NCBI GenBank assembly: GCA_964437615.1
Contig: CAYTHL010000013.1
Coordinates: 1-30,671 of the forward strand
DNA: 30,671 nt
Direction of reading: 5' to 3'
Source of the DNA: RGIG4790 sp964437615
Lineage (GTDB): Bacteria > Bacillota > Clostridia > Christensenellales > UBA1242
The notes below the pieces were generated by a model that ran no database searches, was not told the origin of the DNA, and saw only the letters and a list, made by a program, of their open reading frames with translations. The position numbers and the translations under genes are program-made. Shown here one piece after another: positions 16,186 through 23,376 of this stretch. Position 1 is the stretch's first letter; every line of letters starts with the position of its first letter.

Positions 16186-17832
16186 CTATTTAGTGTTTAA
16201 TCTGCCGTCTAATTTGTTGTTTAGTTCTTGCAGACTCTTACTTCCAGCAGAAATATCTACAATTTGCCACTTTAAGCCTCGCCCGCTAAAAAACTCGTCT
16301 ATAACTGGGGTGTATTTTGAAGTAGATAGCATTTCTATGCTAACCTTGTCCCTAATCATCAGTTTTGCAACATCACCCGCCAGTTCTATTCGGCTAATTT
16401 GCCGCGCCGCCATTAGCAGGCTCATGTATTTTTGCTCCCGCAAGTAAGATAGCAACTCGCCAAGGATATTAACAGTGGTTGTCCCAGTTTTAGATGCACA
16501 GTTTGCGGCTTCCGCCGATGTTCCAAACGGCAAATTATCTTGGATTTTGCCGGCTGGCTGCGCCGCCTGCCTTGGCTGCGGCTGCCCAACATTTGCACTG
16601 TTTGTGTTTGCTACATTTGCGTTTGTAGCACTAACGTTCGCCGCGTTTACATTTGCCGCTGCTGTAGCAGGTTTTGTAACTGCTGCCACTTGCGGATTAG
16701 GGTTTACCGCCCTAATAACTCCTTGCTGCAACTGCTTTTCGACCGCTTCTAATCGGCTTAGTAAACTTTGCTCTGTTAGCAGCCTAACAAGACAACTTTC
16801 CAAAATTATGCGCGGTTGCACACTATACCTTAAATCTGCCTCAACCCCGCCAAGTAGCTGCATGCCTTGCACTATTTTGTTGTAATTTTTTTCAACCGCA
16901 AGTTCTTCCATTTTTTTGTAGTCTTGCGGGCTGGCAATAACCATGGTAGTAGCGTTTTGTTTAAGTGTGCAAATTAGCAGCAAATCTCTAAAAAAGTAGA
17001 TTAAATCCTTAGCCAAAACTTGCGGACTTTTGCCACCAGAAAGTAGCTTGTCTAAAACTTGCAAACTTGCCGCAACATTGCCGTCTAGCAGCACCTGACT
17101 TAACTCTATAAGGCTCTCTTTTTCGGTAGCACCCAGCACTTCCACCACATTCTCTCGGGTAAGGTTTTCGCCAGCAAAACTAACGCATCTGTCGGCAATA
17201 CTAAGGGTATCACGAACGCTGCCCTCGCCGGCTCTGGCAATAAGCGCAGCCGCACTGCTATCGCAACTAATATTTTCCTTTTTAAAAATATCCATAAGCA
17301 GATTTGTTAAATCTTCTACGCTAACTAGCTTAAAGTCAAACCGCATGCACCTACTAAGAATGGTTGCCGGCAGCTTGTGCGCCTCGGTGGTTGCCAAAAT
17401 AAACACAGCGTGCTTAGGCGGTTCTTCCAAGGTTTTTAGCAGGGCGTTAAAGGCACTGGTAGACAGCATATGAACTTCGTCGATTATGTAAACCTTGTAC
17501 TTGCCGTCCACTGGCGGATACTTAACTTTTTCCCGCAAATCCCTAATTTCGTCTACGCCGTTGTTGCTGGCAGCATCAATTTCTAAGATGTCCATGGTTG
17601 GCTTATCTTGGCAGAAATCGCAAGTTCCCTTGCCGCCGCAAGTGCAGTTAATTTCACGCGCAAAAATTTTGGCAGTACTGGTTTTGCCAGTGCCTCGGCT
17701 TCCGCAAAATAAATAGGCATGACCAACCTTGTCCATCTTAATTTGATTAGACAGAGTTTGAATTATGTGGTTTTGACCAATAACTTCGGCAAAATTATGT
17801 GGTCTATATTTGCGGTAAAGTGCCAAATACAT
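16186..17832 (-). CDS. dnaX: DNA polymerase III subunit gamma/tau
   Basis: DnaX is the ATPase of the clamp loader that places the beta clamp on primed DNA and links polymerases at the fork. The 548 residues show Walker A (GSRGTGKTSTAK, about 44-55), a four-Cys zinc module (CTCGGKGTCDFC), Walker B (YIIDEVHMLS), sensor 1 (FILATTEAHKLPATILSRC) and the C-terminal collar domain. Residues about 375-450 are a low-complexity linker of Ala, Asn, Val and Gln, followed by a short tau-like end. I found no obvious slippery site for a shorter gamma form. It starts 15 bases after sigH and has AAAGGAG before its ATG. Confidence 0.96.
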   Translation of the reverse strand: MYLALYRKYRPHNFAEVIGQNHIIQTLSNQIKMDKVGHAYLFCGSRGTGKTSTAKIFAREINCTCGGKGTCDFCQDKPTMDILEIDAASNNGVDEIRDLREKVKYPPVDGKYKVYIIDEVHMLSTSAFNALLKTLEEPPKHAVFILATTEAHKLPATILSRCMRFDFKLVSVEDLTNLLMDIFKKENISCDSSAAALIARAGEGSVRDTLSIADRCVSFAGENLTRENVVEVLGATEKESLIELSQVLLDGNVAASLQVLDKLLSGGKSPQVLAKDLIYFFRDLLLICTLKQNATTMVIASPQDYKKMEELAVEKNYNKIVQGMQLLGGVEADLRYSVQPRIILESCLVRLLTEQSLLSRLEAVEKQLQQGVIRAVNPNPQVAAVTKPATAAANVNAANVSATNANVANTNSANVGQPQPRQAAQPAGKIQDNLPFGTSAEAANCASKTGTTTVNILGELLSYLREQKYMSLLMAARQISRIELAGDVAKLMIRDKVSIEMLSTSKYTPVIDEFFSGRGLKWQIVDISAGSKSLQELNNKLDGRLNTK

Positions 17833-17846
17833 GGGCTAATCTCCTT

Positions 17847-18404
17847 TTATCTAATTTTTGCAAGTTTGTTTTTTATTCGCTGAATAGTGTTGTCTATGCT
17901 TTTAACCGACTTATCTAACTTAGCCGCTATTTGCGACTGCTTTTCGCCTTGCAAATATAAGTCTAGCACACTTATTTCATAATTGCTAAGGTTTTTGCGG
18001 CAAATATCAAATTTTTCTTCAATTTCTTCTTGGTCTATAACAATATCTTCAGGGCTGACGGCGTCTAGTGCGTAGATATAGTTTGGCGTATATTCGGACG
18101 CACCCCCGCTAGTTTTGCTAATTGGCATATAGCTGTTTAGCGGACTATTGTTCTTTTTATTGGCGTGCTTAATGGCGTCGTAAATTTGGCGCTTGATGCA
18201 AAGATTAGCAAAATTTCTAAACTGAGCCGAGGTGTAGTCGCCCTCGCCCTCGTACTTTTGATAAGCCTCAAACAAACCTATCATGCCTTCTTGAAAAAGG
18301 TCGTCTTGCCCCCCGCCAACCAGATAATATTTGCGGCAAATTGCCCTAATTATACCCGAATAACTGCGAATAAGGTCTTCTAATTGAGAATTTGTTAAGT
18401 CCAT
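17847..18404 (-). CDS. sigH: RNA polymerase sigma factor, SigH-like
   Basis: This sigma-70 family factor of 185 residues has region 2 (about 10-85: DDLFQEGMIGLFEAYQKYE for core binding, FRNFANLCIKRQIYDAIKHA for -10 recognition and melting) and region 4 (about 130-185: LSNYEISVLDLYLQGEKQSQIAAKL, then a helix-turn-helix). Its place directly after mrnC and rlmB matches sigH in Bacillus and clostridia, where SigH controls entry into sporulation or competence. Here it is about 30 residues shorter than Bacillus SigH, mainly at the N-terminus. Its ATG overlaps the rlmB stop by one base (TAATG), so it is translationally coupled. Whether this organism sporulates cannot be read from the window. Confidence 0.85.
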   Translation of the reverse strand: MDLTNSQLEDLIRSYSGIIRAICRKYYLVGGGQDDLFQEGMIGLFEAYQKYEGEGDYTSAQFRNFANLCIKRQIYDAIKHANKKNNSPLNSYMPISKTSGGASEYTPNYIYALDAVSPEDIVIDQEEIEEKFDICRKNLSNYEISVLDLYLQGEKQSQIAAKLDKSVKSIDNTIQRIKNKLAKIR

Positions 18405-19117
18405 TATCTTCTCCTTTGCCTGTCTGCCTCGTACAAAAGAATGCCCGCACTAACGCTAGCGTTTAGCGAATTTACTTTGCCATGCATAGGTATGCTGACA
18501 ATTTTGTCGCACAGCTTTGCCGTAAGCGGGCTAAGCCCCTTGCCTTCTGCGCCAATAACTATGGCTATGCTGCCAGTTAGGTCTGTTTTGTACATACTTT
18601 CGCCGCCCATATCTGCGCCAAAAACCCAAACATTGTTACTTTTTAGCCATTTGATAGTGTCGTTAAGATTGCCCACTTTGCAAACTGGCATGTGCGCCGT
18701 TGCGCCTGCCGCCGCCCGCATAACTGTTTCGTTAACTTGGCAGCTGTGCCTACTTGGAATTACCACGGCAGTAGCCCCCACGCACTCGGCAACTCTTATG
18801 CAACTGCCCAAATTATGGGGGTCTTCTAGCCCGTCTAGTAGCAATAAAAGCGGGCTTTCTGTGTTTTTAACAATCTGCTGCAAATCAGCGTACTCATATT
18901 CGCTAGTTTCGGCTATTATGCCTTGATGTCTGCCCGTTGCAGATAATCTGTCTAATGCCGCCTTGTCTACCCACATAATTTTGGCGTGGCTTGCCTTGGC
19001 GTCGCTGGCCATACTTCTTAGCCCAGCATCTGATGTGCCGTCTAAAATGTACAACTTGTCTATGTTTTTGCCGCTAGCAAGCAACTCTTTAACCGGGTTT
19101 TTGCCCTCTACTTTCAT
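18404..19117 (-). CDS. rlmB: 23S rRNA 2'-O-methyltransferase RlmB-type (SPOUT)
   Basis: The 237 residues form a SpoU/TrmH-type methyltransferase that by family and context methylates a 23S rRNA guanosine. The N-terminal substrate domain starts VEGKNPVKELLASG. The SPOUT knot motifs are clear: LLLLDGLEDPHNLGSCIRVA (motif 1, Asn and Arg), IAIVIGAEGKGLSPL (motif 2) and IPMHGKVNSLNASVSAGILL (motif 3). The start at 19117 is chosen because GGAGG lies 4 bases before it and it overlaps the mrnC stop by ATGA. A longer in-frame start at 19315 would run through mrnC and adds residues that do not fit the family. Confidence 0.93.
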   Translation of the reverse strand: MKVEGKNPVKELLASGKNIDKLYILDGTSDAGLRSMASDAKASHAKIMWVDKAALDRLSATGRHQGIIAETSEYEYADLQQIVKNTESPLLLLLDGLEDPHNLGSCIRVAECVGATAVVIPSRHSCQVNETVMRAAAGATAHMPVCKVGNLNDTIKWLKSNNVWVFGADMGGESMYKTDLTGSIAIVIGAEGKGLSPLTAKLCDKIVSIPMHGKVNSLNASVSAGILLYEADRQRRR

Positions 19118-19506
19118 ATCTCCTCCAACGCAAATTCCATAAGGCTTTCTAGTCTTTCGGTCTGCCCGCTTAAATACAGATACCCAACCACGGCTTCTAG
19201 CGCCGTTGCATAAATATACTCCTCTACCGAATAATTTTTTGCACGGCTGTGAATATTGCTGTTCCTCGCCCGTCGTGCAATATTTTGTTCTTCTTTGCTT
19301 AACAGAGGTTGCCACTTTCTAAAAAGACTGCACTGACTGCCGGCGTTTACAATTTTGCTGCAAAGTTTGGTGAGTTTCCCTTCGCTAAAATCGTGCTGAT
19401 AAACCAGTTTTTGCCTAACCATAAGGCTAAAAACGGCGTCGCCAACATAGGCAAGCGCAAGCGGACTTATGGCCGCAATTTGTTTATTATCTAAATTGTT
19501 TTCCAT
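19114..19506 (-). CDS. mrnC: Mini-ribonuclease 3 (MrnC)
   Basis: MrnC is a dsRNA-binding-domain-free RNase III that trims the ends of 23S rRNA precursor in Firmicutes. The 130 residues show the signature SPLALAYVGDAVFSLMVR with the catalytic Asp/Glu region, SAQ-like KIVNAGSQCSLFRKW, RARNSNIHSRAKN and the second acidic motif YIYATALEAVVGYLYLSGQ. It is the first gene of the operon, preceded by a good promoter (19531-19559), and is coupled to rlmB by a 4-base overlap. This order is conserved in Bacillus and clostridia. Confidence 0.94.
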   Translation of the reverse strand: MENNLDNKQIAAISPLALAYVGDAVFSLMVRQKLVYQHDFSEGKLTKLCSKIVNAGSQCSLFRKWQPLLSKEEQNIARRARNSNIHSRAKNYSVEEYIYATALEAVVGYLYLSGQTERLESLMEFALEEI

Positions 19507-19530
19507 GCCTAAATTCCTAAACTAATCCTA

Positions 19531-19559
19531 ATTATACCAAATCCGCCGCAATATTGCAA
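19531..19559 (-). promoter_or_regulatory. Promoter of the mrnC-recR operon
   Basis: On the minus strand TTGCAA (19554-19559) and TATAAT (19531-19536) are separated by 17 bases, with TGG before the -10 box making it extended. The mrnC ATG follows about 25 bases later. Confidence 0.75.
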
Positions 19560-19704
19560 CAAAGATTAAAAAAATTTAATAAATAGTTAAAAAGTGTAAG
19601 GGTGATATTTTTTATGCAGTAAGAAAATATCGGATTTTTTAGGATTTTCTTCCTTATTGCCTATTGGTGGCATACCAAAATTTAGAAAAAGAAATGGCTG
19701 ATTA

Positions 19705-20037
19705 ATGACAGTTATTGTAAAAAATAGGCGTGGTCGAACTGTAACGCTGCTTAATCCTATGAAAGATAAAACTTATAATACTATACCATTGACAAGTAGT
19801 ATTGATAAAAACGAACGAATAAAAACAAATAATAAAAATGTTTTTCCAAGGGTATTTGTTGGTAAAAGGTCGGCACTTGGCAAAGAAAATGAAAATTATG
19901 AATTGGTAAAAGAAGATAACAACATTGTAAATAAATTGTTTTTAACTTTACCAAGGGAAAATGTGCCCTATACCACTAATTTGAACAAAAAGAATAAAAA
20001 AAGAAAGTGCCTACAAGTGTATGACTTCATGTCGTAG
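19705..20037 (+). CDS. Orphan small basic protein, unknown
   Basis: This 110-residue, Lys/Asn-rich protein is the only plus-strand gene between 12.7 and 23 kb apart from the doubtful short frame at 14667-14810. The start (VIVKNRRGRTVTLLNP) recalls small uncharacterised clostridial proteins that begin with a similar RGxTVTLLNP stretch, but the rest does not match what I know of them. The middle (PRVFVGKRSALGKENENYEL) and the basic tail (NKKNKKRKCL) have no known motif. No strong ribosome site precedes the ATG. Its last 36 bases overlap the structured element on the other strand (20002-20074). It may be a real accessory gene or a remnant. Confidence 0.45.
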   Translation: MTVIVKNRRGRTVTLLNPMKDKTYNTIPLTSSIDKNERIKTNNKNVFPRVFVGKRSALGKENENYELVKEDNNIVNKLFLTLPRENVPYTTNLNKKNKKRKCLQVYDFMS

Positions 20038-20086
20038 GGGGCTACAAGGTTTTTAACCGAGCCAATCACTTTCTAGTTGTATTATA
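19996..20086 (-). ncRNA. Candidate structured RNA with own -10 box and U-run
   Basis: Read on the minus strand, TATAAT (20081-20086) is followed six bases later by a 73-base element (20074-20002). Its ends AGAAAGTG and CACTTTCT pair perfectly, and six T follow. Two arms fit inside: GGCT/AGCC with GGTT/AACC and a three-base loop (40-63 of 20000), and CCTAC/GTAGG (20010-20014 with 20034-20038). Together they make a compact three-way junction with 0, 1 and 3 unpaired bases between helices. An alternative stem, TATGAC with GTCGTA, would compete with the second arm. The -35 region is weak. It could be an independent small RNA, or the 3' end of the Rho-like transcript. I match it to no known riboswitch or ribozyme. 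Confidence 0.5.
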
Positions 20087-20123
20087 TGTTAAAAAACACA
20101 TAAAATAGAGTACTTTTTTAAAA

Positions 20124-21113
20124 TTAAAAGGGAAGGTCGGTGTAATCTTGAACACTGTCAAAAACATCAGTTAAGTTAACGGCTAGCCGTTTAACTATTG
20201 CCGGAACAGTTGCTATAAAAGATATTTTTGCAGCAGATAGTTGTTCTATGCAAGATAATATTTCGCGCTCTCTTGCACTGCAAATTTTTTTGTTATATCC
20301 GGTAGCAGCAGAAAGTACCTGCAAAAAATTATCACAGACAACAGCAACTCTCTGCCCCATATTGCTATAAAATTGTGCCATTTGGCAACAAGATAAAAAG
20401 CCGGCAATTAAATCTTGTTCGGTTGCATAACTAAATGGCATGCACAAAACATTTTTGCCGCCGTAGTTACAAACGCTGTTAGACGGGATAAGTATAACAA
20501 CATCTAAGCTAGCAAGATTACCTAGCAAAACTTGTTTATCTTCTACATTGCCAACAAATACTAAGTTTCGTTTGCCTTGCAAAAGTTCTCTAGAATTAGG
20601 CAACTTAACTGGTTTTTCTTGCAAATCCTCGCCAAGTTTTTTTATAATTTCTATTTTGCTGCCAAGGCTAGTATAAAGCACAATATCATTAACTTTTAAG
20701 TCTAAATTTTTTACCAACAGATTGCTAACAACCACATCTGACGGAGAATGTATAAATTTATACTTTCTAATGTAATAAATGCCGTTTTCTTCTACTAGCA
20801 CTCCTTTTTGCGCCCCAGCCTCATAATCTACTTGATATTTTTGCCCAGGGCTTGCAACATATTCTGCCAGCGAATATTGGCTAGGTAAAGTAAAATCTCT
20901 ATTTATTAAAGTGTCCTTTGTTTTGTTACGTTTGCTTGATTGCCCAAAATTAAACTTTACTCTGCCATAAACAACATCTAACAAAACCGAAATTAAACAT
21001 TCTTTTGTTTTACTTTCTGGGCTAGCTATACCCAAAAATTTTGCCATTTCTCGCAGTTTTTGCACGCTTAGCGAATGCAAATATTCTTCATTAAACTTAT
21101 TTATTTTATCCAT
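20124..21113 (-). CDS. Degenerate Rho-like protein with SSB-like C-terminal tip
   Basis: The 329 residues follow the plan of transcription terminator Rho. Residues 12-46 resemble Rho_N (LHSLSVQKLREMAKFLGI). Residues 103-150 resemble the Rho RNA-binding fold (GVLVEENGIYYIRKYKF, then SDVVVSNLLVKNLDLKVND). Residues 179-300 resemble the RecA-like ATPase. The P-loop APPKAGKT of Rho is VGNVEDKQ here (187-194), still followed by VLLGNLA. The catalytic LIDERPEE becomes LIPSNSVC, while the Walker B Asp survives (AVVCDN, 261). The part of Rho holding the R-loop and arginine finger is absent, so ATPase activity is very unlikely. The protein ends DYTDLPF, like the SSB C-terminal peptide. GAGAG precedes the ATG. 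A regulator, anti-Rho factor or RNA-binding adaptor are possibilities. Confidence 0.7.
   Translation of the reverse strand: MDKINKFNEEYLHSLSVQKLREMAKFLGIASPESKTKECLISVLLDVVYGRVKFNFGQSSKRNKTKDTLINRDFTLPSQYSLAEYVASPGQKYQVDYEAGAQKGVLVEENGIYYIRKYKFIHSPSDVVVSNLLVKNLDLKVNDIVLYTSLGSKIEIIKKLGEDLQEKPVKLPNSRELLQGKRNLVFVGNVEDKQVLLGNLASLDVVILIPSNSVCNYGGKNVLCMPFSYATEQDLIAGFLSCCQMAQFYSNMGQRVAVVCDNFLQVLSAATGYNKKICSAREREILSCIEQLSAAKISFIATVPAIVKRLAVNLTDVFDSVQDYTDLPF
20135..20210 (-). repeat. Parent copy of the 72-bp repeat
   Basis: This segment encodes most of the last 26 residues of the Rho-like protein and is identical over 72 bases to 12794-12865. It contains an inverted repeat, AGTTAA-GTTA-ACGGCT with AGCCGTTTAACT (20169-20196). 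Reading frame and family fit show that this is the original and the one near greA is the copy. Confidence 0.9.
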
Positions 21114-21238
21114 ATCTCAACTCTCTTTATAAAAAACATGCATGTTTAGTATATAATTACATTTTATCAAACAAAATTTAAAAAGTAAACTTAGTTTAAT
21201 TAATTTTTAAAATTATAGTTTATTATTTGTTATTGGCG

Positions 21239-21361
21239 TTAAAACTTGCCGCCAAATCCCCATGTAAATCCAGTTGTAGGATCCCCAGACATAACAGTTG
21301 CTGCAACAACAATTACAGCCACCCCTACTATTATCAAAAGCCCAAATATCCATTTATTCAT
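21239..21361 (-). CDS. 40-residue single-span membrane peptide
   Basis: A short frame encodes MNKWIFGLLIIVGVAVIVVA, then ATVMSGDPTTGFTWGFGGKF. The first part is one clear membrane span of about 20 residues with a Lys before it. The tail is Gly/Thr/aromatic and could lie outside the cell. The ribosome site is weak (AGGC about 13 bases before, GAG next to the ATG). Composition is far more protein-like than chance. It lies upstream of the Rho-like gene on the same strand and downstream of the terminator at 21426-21456. Function unknown; signal-like peptide, small toxin or membrane regulator are all open. Confidence 0.5.
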   Translation of the reverse strand: MNKWIFGLLIIVGVAVIVVAATVMSGDPTTGFTWGFGGKF

Positions 21362-21425
21362 ACTCAAATTATTGCCTATGAGCAAGTTTTTATACTACTG
21401 CACTATAAAAAATATACAAACATAC

Positions 21426-21456
21426 AAAAAGCCTTAGCAATATTTTACGCTAAGGC
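21426..21456 (-). terminator. Terminator of the SPOCS/LysM gene
   Basis: On the minus strand GCCTTAGC (21449-21456) pairs perfectly with GCTAAGGC (21431-21438) around a 10-base loop, followed by five T (21426-21430). It lies about 30 bases after the stop at 21484. Confidence 0.88.
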
Positions 21457-21483
21457 CATGGTCTTTCAACCAACCAACAAGAA

Positions 21484-22977
21484 CTAAAACTCTACATTAA
21501 GCGGATTGTATACAAATATGCGTTGTCCGGCTTCAAAAGTGTTTCCCTCGATTGTGTTTTGCTCAGATATTGCTTCTGGCGATACTCCAAGAGCGCGAGC
21601 CACCTCAAATAGGCTTTCGCCACTTTTTGTTACATAAATTGAAATTGCATTACTGTTAATTTCGCGGTCACCGGTTTCGGTAATGCTTGTAACATATTCA
21701 AAATAATTATCGCTAATTATAGTTGCCTGTACGCTTAAATCGAAGACAATCTCGGCTTCTTTGCCAGAACGCACTTTTACACTGGTTATTAATGGGCTAG
21801 CCACCAAGTTTTGCACACTGCCGCTGTATTGGCACTCTGTTTTAGAGATAAACGGACAATTAATGTTGGCAGCGTTAATAGTTTCAGCTTGGTTGTCTTT
21901 ATATATTAGATTGCTAGTTAGCACACCCTCTATTACAAGTTGTCCGTTTTCTACAACAGAACGCGCGATGCTAATTTTTGGAGCTGCGGCACAAACAACT
22001 TCGTCTACACCAGTTGCCTCTAGTTGTACAACACAAGGAATTGTATCTGAATAATATTTGCTGCCAGCATAAGCCTCGCATTCTACGCACTCGGTAGTAA
22101 TGTCTATATTTTTTGTCAGGCTAAAGGCGTCGGTTACAACATCAAATTGAGTTTCTGCATATGTTGCAACGGTTGAAGACAATCCAACTGCTACAACAAA
22201 ATTTGTTTTCTCTCCAATTTCAGCCGTTGCCGTTATGCTGCTTATGTTTACAATAGCAGAAGCCTCACTGCCAGGAAGCGCATGTAAGCTGGCAATTTCT
22301 TGTCTAAAATCTGCCCTTTTATTTATAGTATTAGTTCCATTTTCAGTTGAATATAGTATCTTAATATCTACTATACCTTCAACCGTCACTTGGTCTATTC
22401 CGGCAACAGCACTTTTTACGGCGGCACTTGCGTCACAAGAAATAATTTCGGCACTAGAAAGAGTTATTTCGGTGTTATCTGCAACAACAAATTTATCTGC
22501 GCCACTGGACACTTGCTGCTTGATTGTAATAGGTTTAGTATCTGTTACATAGTGATCTTCTAATGTAGGCAGCACTGCTAAATTTGTACTAATATTGCCG
22601 CTTACAATTGCATTATGAAGGACATTAATAACAATCTCGCCAGCCGACTCTTTTTCTACCTGGGTTTCTACTACAGACACCTTGGCTATAAGTTCTTCTC
22701 CAGCAGCCTTTAGAGTATTTTGCCAGTCGGCAACGCTAGACAAACTTTCTACTTTGCCACTTTCGGACTGGTATATTACATTTATCTGTGTTTTTCCCAG
22801 CATAGAAAAATCGGCATCTACTTTTTCTTGGCTAGTTACATCGGCAGTGCAGCTTATAGATAGAATTTTCTTGAGTGGTTTTTCCAAATCCACAGCAATG
22901 CTTGCATTAACTGCAAACTCGCTTGTGGCTAGTACCTTTGTGCTATAAAGATTATTTGGTTGGTTGCTTGTAGCCAT
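21484..22977 (-). CDS. SPOCS (DUF3794) and LysM domain protein
   Basis: The 497 residues contain what look like three SPOCS/DUF3794 beta-rich units (about 25-115, 150-260 and 290-430) and a C-terminal LysM domain (about 447-492: YVTKSGESLFEVARALGVSP, then ISEQNTIEGNTFEAGQRIFVY). SPOCS-LysM proteins occur in clostridia, often near veg, and are linked to the spore envelope or cell wall; LysM binds peptidoglycan. No signal peptide is visible, as is common for spore coat proteins assembled from the mother cell. AGGAGGGG precedes the ATG and a promoter lies upstream. It is divergent from veg. Confidence 0.88.
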   Translation of the reverse strand: MATSNQPNNLYSTKVLATSEFAVNASIAVDLEKPLKKILSISCTADVTSQEKVDADFSMLGKTQINVIYQSESGKVESLSSVADWQNTLKAAGEELIAKVSVVETQVEKESAGEIVINVLHNAIVSGNISTNLAVLPTLEDHYVTDTKPITIKQQVSSGADKFVVADNTEITLSSAEIISCDASAAVKSAVAGIDQVTVEGIVDIKILYSTENGTNTINKRADFRQEIASLHALPGSEASAIVNISSITATAEIGEKTNFVVAVGLSSTVATYAETQFDVVTDAFSLTKNIDITTECVECEAYAGSKYYSDTIPCVVQLEATGVDEVVCAAAPKISIARSVVENGQLVIEGVLTSNLIYKDNQAETINAANINCPFISKTECQYSGSVQNLVASPLITSVKVRSGKEAEIVFDLSVQATIISDNYFEYVTSITETGDREINSNAISIYVTKSGESLFEVARALGVSPEAISEQNTIEGNTFEAGQRIFVYNPLNVEF

Positions 22978-23002
22978 AATCCCCTCCTGTTCGTGGTACT
23001 AT

Positions 23003-23032
23003 TTTATAACGGCGGGCAGCAGTTTATGACAA
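23003..23032 (-). promoter_or_regulatory. Promoter of the SPOCS/LysM gene
   Basis: On the minus strand TTGTCA (23027-23032) and TATAAA (23003-23008) are separated by 18 bases, about 25 bases before the ATG. It looks like a housekeeping promoter, with no match that I can see to sporulation sigma consensus sequences. Confidence 0.6.
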
Positions 23033-23093
23033 CAAATTAAATTTTTTGAATACTTTTTTAAATTTTGGCAAAAATTGCTTTAGGAGATTTTTT

Positions 23094-23339
23094 ATGAGAA
23101 AGGTAACTGGAGATATTAAAGATGTTATAGAACAAATAACAAAATTAAAGGGCGAAAGTGTAAAAATGCAAATTAATAAAGGTCGTAAAAAAATTGAAAA
23201 ATACGAAGGTATTATCGAAAGTGTATATCCTTCTATTTTTACAGTACTTGTTTACGATCCCGACGGAGAAAAGCACTACAGCTATAGTCATGCTGAAGTG
23301 CTTTGCGGTGATGTCAAAATTAATAAAATAAAAGAATAA
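23094..23339 (+). CDS. veg: Veg family protein
   Basis: This 81-residue protein matches Veg of Firmicutes: DIKDVIEQITKLKGESVKMQ, then NKGRKKIEKYEGIIESVYPS, then IFTVLVYDPDGEKHYSYSHAEVLCGDV. In Bacillus subtilis Veg promotes biofilm formation through the SinR/SlrR circuit; its role elsewhere is unknown, although it is widespread and strongly expressed. The ATG at 23094 follows AGGAG by 7 bases, so the longer reading from 23046 is rejected. Its position beside a SPOCS-LysM gene is typical of clostridia. Confidence 0.92.
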   Translation: MRKVTGDIKDVIEQITKLKGESVKMQINKGRKKIEKYEGIIESVYPSIFTVLVYDPDGEKHYSYSHAEVLCGDVKINKIKE

Positions 23340-23376
23340 TCTTTATATAAAATTAAGTAACCAAATTACAAATTTT

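Noticed and set aside
16186..17832. Programmed frameshift in dnaX
   Set aside because: No A-AAA-AAG type slippery run with a following hairpin was found in the coding strand near the usual position.
19996..20086. Hammerhead or other self-cleaving ribozyme at the three-way junction
   Set aside because: The junction lacks CTGATGA and GAAA core letters on either strand, and the junction is too tight.
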